Assembly (NCBI GenBank): GCA_038501785.1
Contig: JBAMJR010000097.1
Span: 1,806,501-1,870,500 of the forward strand
DNA from: Myoxocephalus aenaeus
Taxonomy: Eukaryota; Chordata; Actinopteri; Perciformes; Cottidae
DNA: 64,000 bases
Direction of reading: 5' to 3'
Below the pieces are notes generated by a model. It was not told the origin of the DNA, searched no databases, and saw only the letters and a list, made by a program, of their open reading frames with translations. Within the stretch, counting starts at the first letter, position 1. The number at the start of each line of letters is the position of its first letter. The translations under genes and the position numbers were made by a program. Positions 61,101-64,000 of the stretch are shown in pieces.

Positions 61101-62160
61101 GAGTAGTACTTTTCATATACAATTTTTGCATGTCTTTTACCTGAGTATTAGTTATTAACACTTGTTTTCCTCACATATGTTTTAGGTTATAAAATATAAT
61201 GATGAAAGAGAGCTAATACAGTAATATGTGTGCAATCACCAACAGGTCTTCAATATTTTTTAATACCCGTGCGTGATGTGTAAGAAAGCCACCCATGTCA
61301 CCTATTGAAGCTTAAAGTTGCATTTGACGACATCATACAATGTAATCCAGGGCACACCTATGGCCCATTGCAGATTGCAGTGTATTGACCACCAAATCCC
61401 CAATTGATGCCTTAATCAATACGGCAGACGGGGTAAGTAGGCAGAGGAAGGCTGCATGTGTGACACAAAGCCAGGATTAGGCCTGATTATGGCAGTTTCT
61501 AACATGTCCTGCTGATTAGGGGCCAGTGGATCTGACCGCTAATTAGCTGTGAAGTGTGGCTGGCCGCACAGGCAGGACAGTGGCAGGAGGAGGGGATGGC
61601 CGCCCAAACCCGCCCCTCCCTTGTCCACTCACCACCTCCACAAAAGGGTCCGGGGCTCTTTGATTGGGCGTGCTGCATTGAGGAGAAGGGGAGTTGAAAA
61701 AGAGTCCCATTTCCCTTTTGCTGTGCCACTACCCCCTGCTGGGTGGAGTCAATGTACCCTTTCTGTGCCTTCGTATGACCAGCTGGCTACAGCGGGGCAA
61801 ATAAACACTCCAGATCAACTGGCCAGTGTGACTCCCCCTGAAACAGAGCCTTTGTCCCATGTGGATTGTGCCCTAATTGTGTCCCTGAGACAAATTCTAA
61901 GCGTGATTGTTATTTGCGCTGATGAGGTTTTAACAGACAGATAATACACAGAAGATACAAGTTACAAGTAAATAATAGACTCATGTTAGCCTGCTGGGAG
62001 AATAGAGGGAGACTCCCCACTTTTTCAACATGTAGATGCAGATAGTTGAGAAATGTTATCATTCATAAACTAAAATGTAAAAAAAGGGTTTTTCTTTAAA
62101 TAAAGTAAAAATGCAATACCACACTTTTGTTTCCTATCAAAAACTATGGACTTTGAGGAC
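58127..62160. other. Intergenic, no gene seen
   Basis: Contains (ATTC)n at 58190-58207, a GAA-type repeat at 59109-59122 and the inverted repeat at 60502-60528. No gene is supported. Confidence 0.45.
60502..60528. repeat. Inverted repeat, 11-bp arms, 5-base loop
   Basis: TATGGCCCAGT and ACTGGGCCATA are exact complements around TAATG. With one bulged A the pairing extends by three more (CAC/GTG) to 60499-60532. Confidence 0.85.
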
Positions 62161-62168
62161 CTGTAGAT

Positions 62169-62452
62169 CAGTGGTCTCCCAACATTTTGGGCTTGTGTTC
62201 TCTTAGAATGAAACACTATTGATGTGTGAATCATTCATGTATTACATGTCAACTAGTGGGATTTTGCGGCCTTCATAATGTTCATGGCCTGAAGGGAACC
62301 TACTCTCTATTTCACAAGAAAAAACAAATAGTCTGAGAAGTCAAAAAAAGTAAACTGCGTCACACTTATACATTTTGTATTTTGTGTAGTGACCCCTCAG
62401 ATTTTTCTTGCGACACCTTTGAGTGATCTCGACCCTGGGTTGGGAACCACCG
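62169..62452. mobile_element. hAT-type MITE, 284 bp
   Basis: Left end CAGTGGTCTCCCAAC and right end GTTGGGAACCACCG are inverted repeats of the common CAGTGGTTCCCAAC hAT type. Flanking 8-mers CTGTAGAT (62161-62168) and CTTTAGGT (62453-62460) agree at 6 of 8 positions, consistent with an old target duplication. The interior includes TTGTGTAGTGACCCCTCAG and has no coding frame. Confidence 0.75.
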
Positions 62453-62460
62453 CTTTAGGT

Positions 62461-64000
62461 CTCAGTGGAAACCTTATCCTAAACATAGCCAACATTATTT
62501 AATGTAACCTTAACCTGAAATGAACAAAACTTAGGAGTAATACACCAGAAAATAAAGCCACCGCTTTTTGAAGCATATAGCATTCCATTTTTTCTTGTCC
62601 TAGAAAATGTACAAACTGACGTTTTATGGCTGTGGAATTACATTGACGTCACAAATACCTCAAGCGATCTGTGTATTTGCAGACGTAGAGGGGTATAGTT
62701 GTGTACCCACATTTCCTTTCCCTGCCTCCACCCGGAGACCACCTGACCGCAGCAACTCAAGAGGCAGACGGGAGAGAGAGTAAAGGAACATGGGATTTGG
62801 GGCGTAATCCTGTTTGTCCTCGGGGTCACATGCTCTACAGAGTTGGGATTGTCAGCTACAGTCTGGAAGTTTATTCGAGGGACAAACAGCAGTCTAATTG
62901 TAATTCCCTCTGGAGAGCAGTCAGTGTCTCCTGCTGAATGCTGGAGAGGAGACAGGTTGCTGCAAGATGATAATTGAAAAGAAAGTGGGTGGTCCTCTTT
63001 GGCCCCCGTGGCCCTCTGGGACGGTTATATTGAGACGCCTGCGTGTTTTGGAGGGGGCAGATTACAGAATGTTATATTTGAAGAAACGATTATGTCCTTC
63101 TGGGCTTAATTTGACAGACGTAGCTATTGAGTGGTGGCTGTTTCTGTTATCTTTCGCCATTCATCTCAATTTGTGTGTTGATTTGTGTGTTTGGCTGTTT
63201 GCTGTTGGATCATCGTCCCCCATTAACCAGCTCTGAGAGCATTTTTTATTTATTTTTATTTTCAAGCGTCCTTGAATTTTCCAGATTGTTTTTTTTCTTG
63301 TACAATTTCTAACTCCCTTTTGTCTTTTTTCTCTGTTTTGTGTGTTTGCATGATGCACACCCATGTATGTCAAATTAAAATGCATGACATGCATATAAAC
63401 ACACTGATGGTACAATGAGATTGCGTCTACATAAAGATAACAATAAAAAGAAATAACACAAAGTAACGCACACTTACAAGCACACACACATAGATAACTA
63501 TGCCCTAGCCAACACACACTGATCTTATCCATTGCCTACCTTCATTGAACTGCTCTTCAGCCCTGGCCCTATTAACCAGTAATCCGCAGACTGGCAGCTG
63601 GCCATTACTGTGGCAACGGTGAGCTGGGAGAAAACTGCTTGCTGGTTCAAAAGTAAAGAGGACTGCTGTGAAGGACAGAGATGAACTCTTTTGTTCTGTA
63701 AATGTGTCTTTTTCATATTTCTGAATACAGGAAAAACCAATTTCTAACTCATTTTCACTTCAACTCTTTACATATTTGGACGTAACGATTACCGTAAATA
63801 TCTTTTATGCTCGATTGATTTTTATTTTTTTTGTCGGTCGATAGAAACCCATTCCAAGGATGGAGTATAATTATATCATGTGTGGCCTTGCCGATATGAC
63901 AGACAAACAGAGGAGTACAGGAGTATTTTGAATGGCTTACAAATCTCTTACAGAGAAGCTTTTCCTCCATGTCATGGAAAATATTGGTTACTGATGTTTA
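62461..64000. other. Intergenic, no gene seen
   Basis: Unique-looking sequence with short CA stretches near 63481-63490. No supported gene. Confidence 0.5.

Overview
The window reads as a stretch of a teleost fish nuclear genome. It is AT-rich and full of long dinucleotide microsatellites. It carries several repeat types that are common in bony fishes, and its one clear gene is split by GT-AG introns. There are no bacterial-style operons, no CRISPR array, and no tRNA or rRNA that I could recognise.

The only confident protein-coding gene is kiz (kizuna centrosomal protein) on the plus strand. I assembled it exon by exon from splice sites and reading phase. It has 15 coding exons from the ATG at 21498 to the TGA at 43914, and every junction keeps frame, giving a predicted protein of 741 residues. 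The conserved N-terminal coiled-coil block is in exons 1-4. A long serine-rich disordered middle is in exons 5-6, conserved helical blocks are in exons 7-9, and the acidic tail ends in the FWGDSD...SEIEAALRP motif in exon 15. A GC-rich promoter region precedes the gene, and an AATAAA signal lies at 44054.

About 21 kb upstream (1-21.3 kb) and 20 kb downstream (44.1-64 kb) hold no convincing gene. They contain microsatellites, homopolymer G/C runs, transposon relics and moderate-complexity sequence that could include regulatory elements. In human, kiz lies in the neighbourhood of the developmental genes NKX2-4, NKX2-2 and PAX1, so distal enhancers would be plausible here. This is inference, since conservation cannot be tested from one sequence.

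Mobile elements: a 1.7-kb element with inverted terminal arms of about 320-350 bp (46391-48075); a 346-bp PIF/Harbinger-type MITE with TAA target duplications that still carries the start of a MADF-domain reading frame (57778-58123); a 284-bp hAT-type MITE with near-matching 8-bp duplications (62169-62452); 3' ends of LINE-like elements (1524, 57553); and fragments of abundant teleost repeats (48330, 51588, 52079, 57326).

The observations I rate most interesting concern kiz splicing. Exon 3 sits between a (GT)n and an (AC)n tract of equal length, which could pair in the transcript. The (AC)n begins five bases into the donor of intron 3. A 107-nt (TG)n tract replaces the usual pyrimidine tract ten bases before exon 12. 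Intron 5 is only 87 nt, a multiple of three without a stop. Exons 13 and 14 can be skipped only as a pair without losing the C-terminal motif. The window also has several long perfect inverted repeats with tiny loops. I did not find a clearly new biological system.
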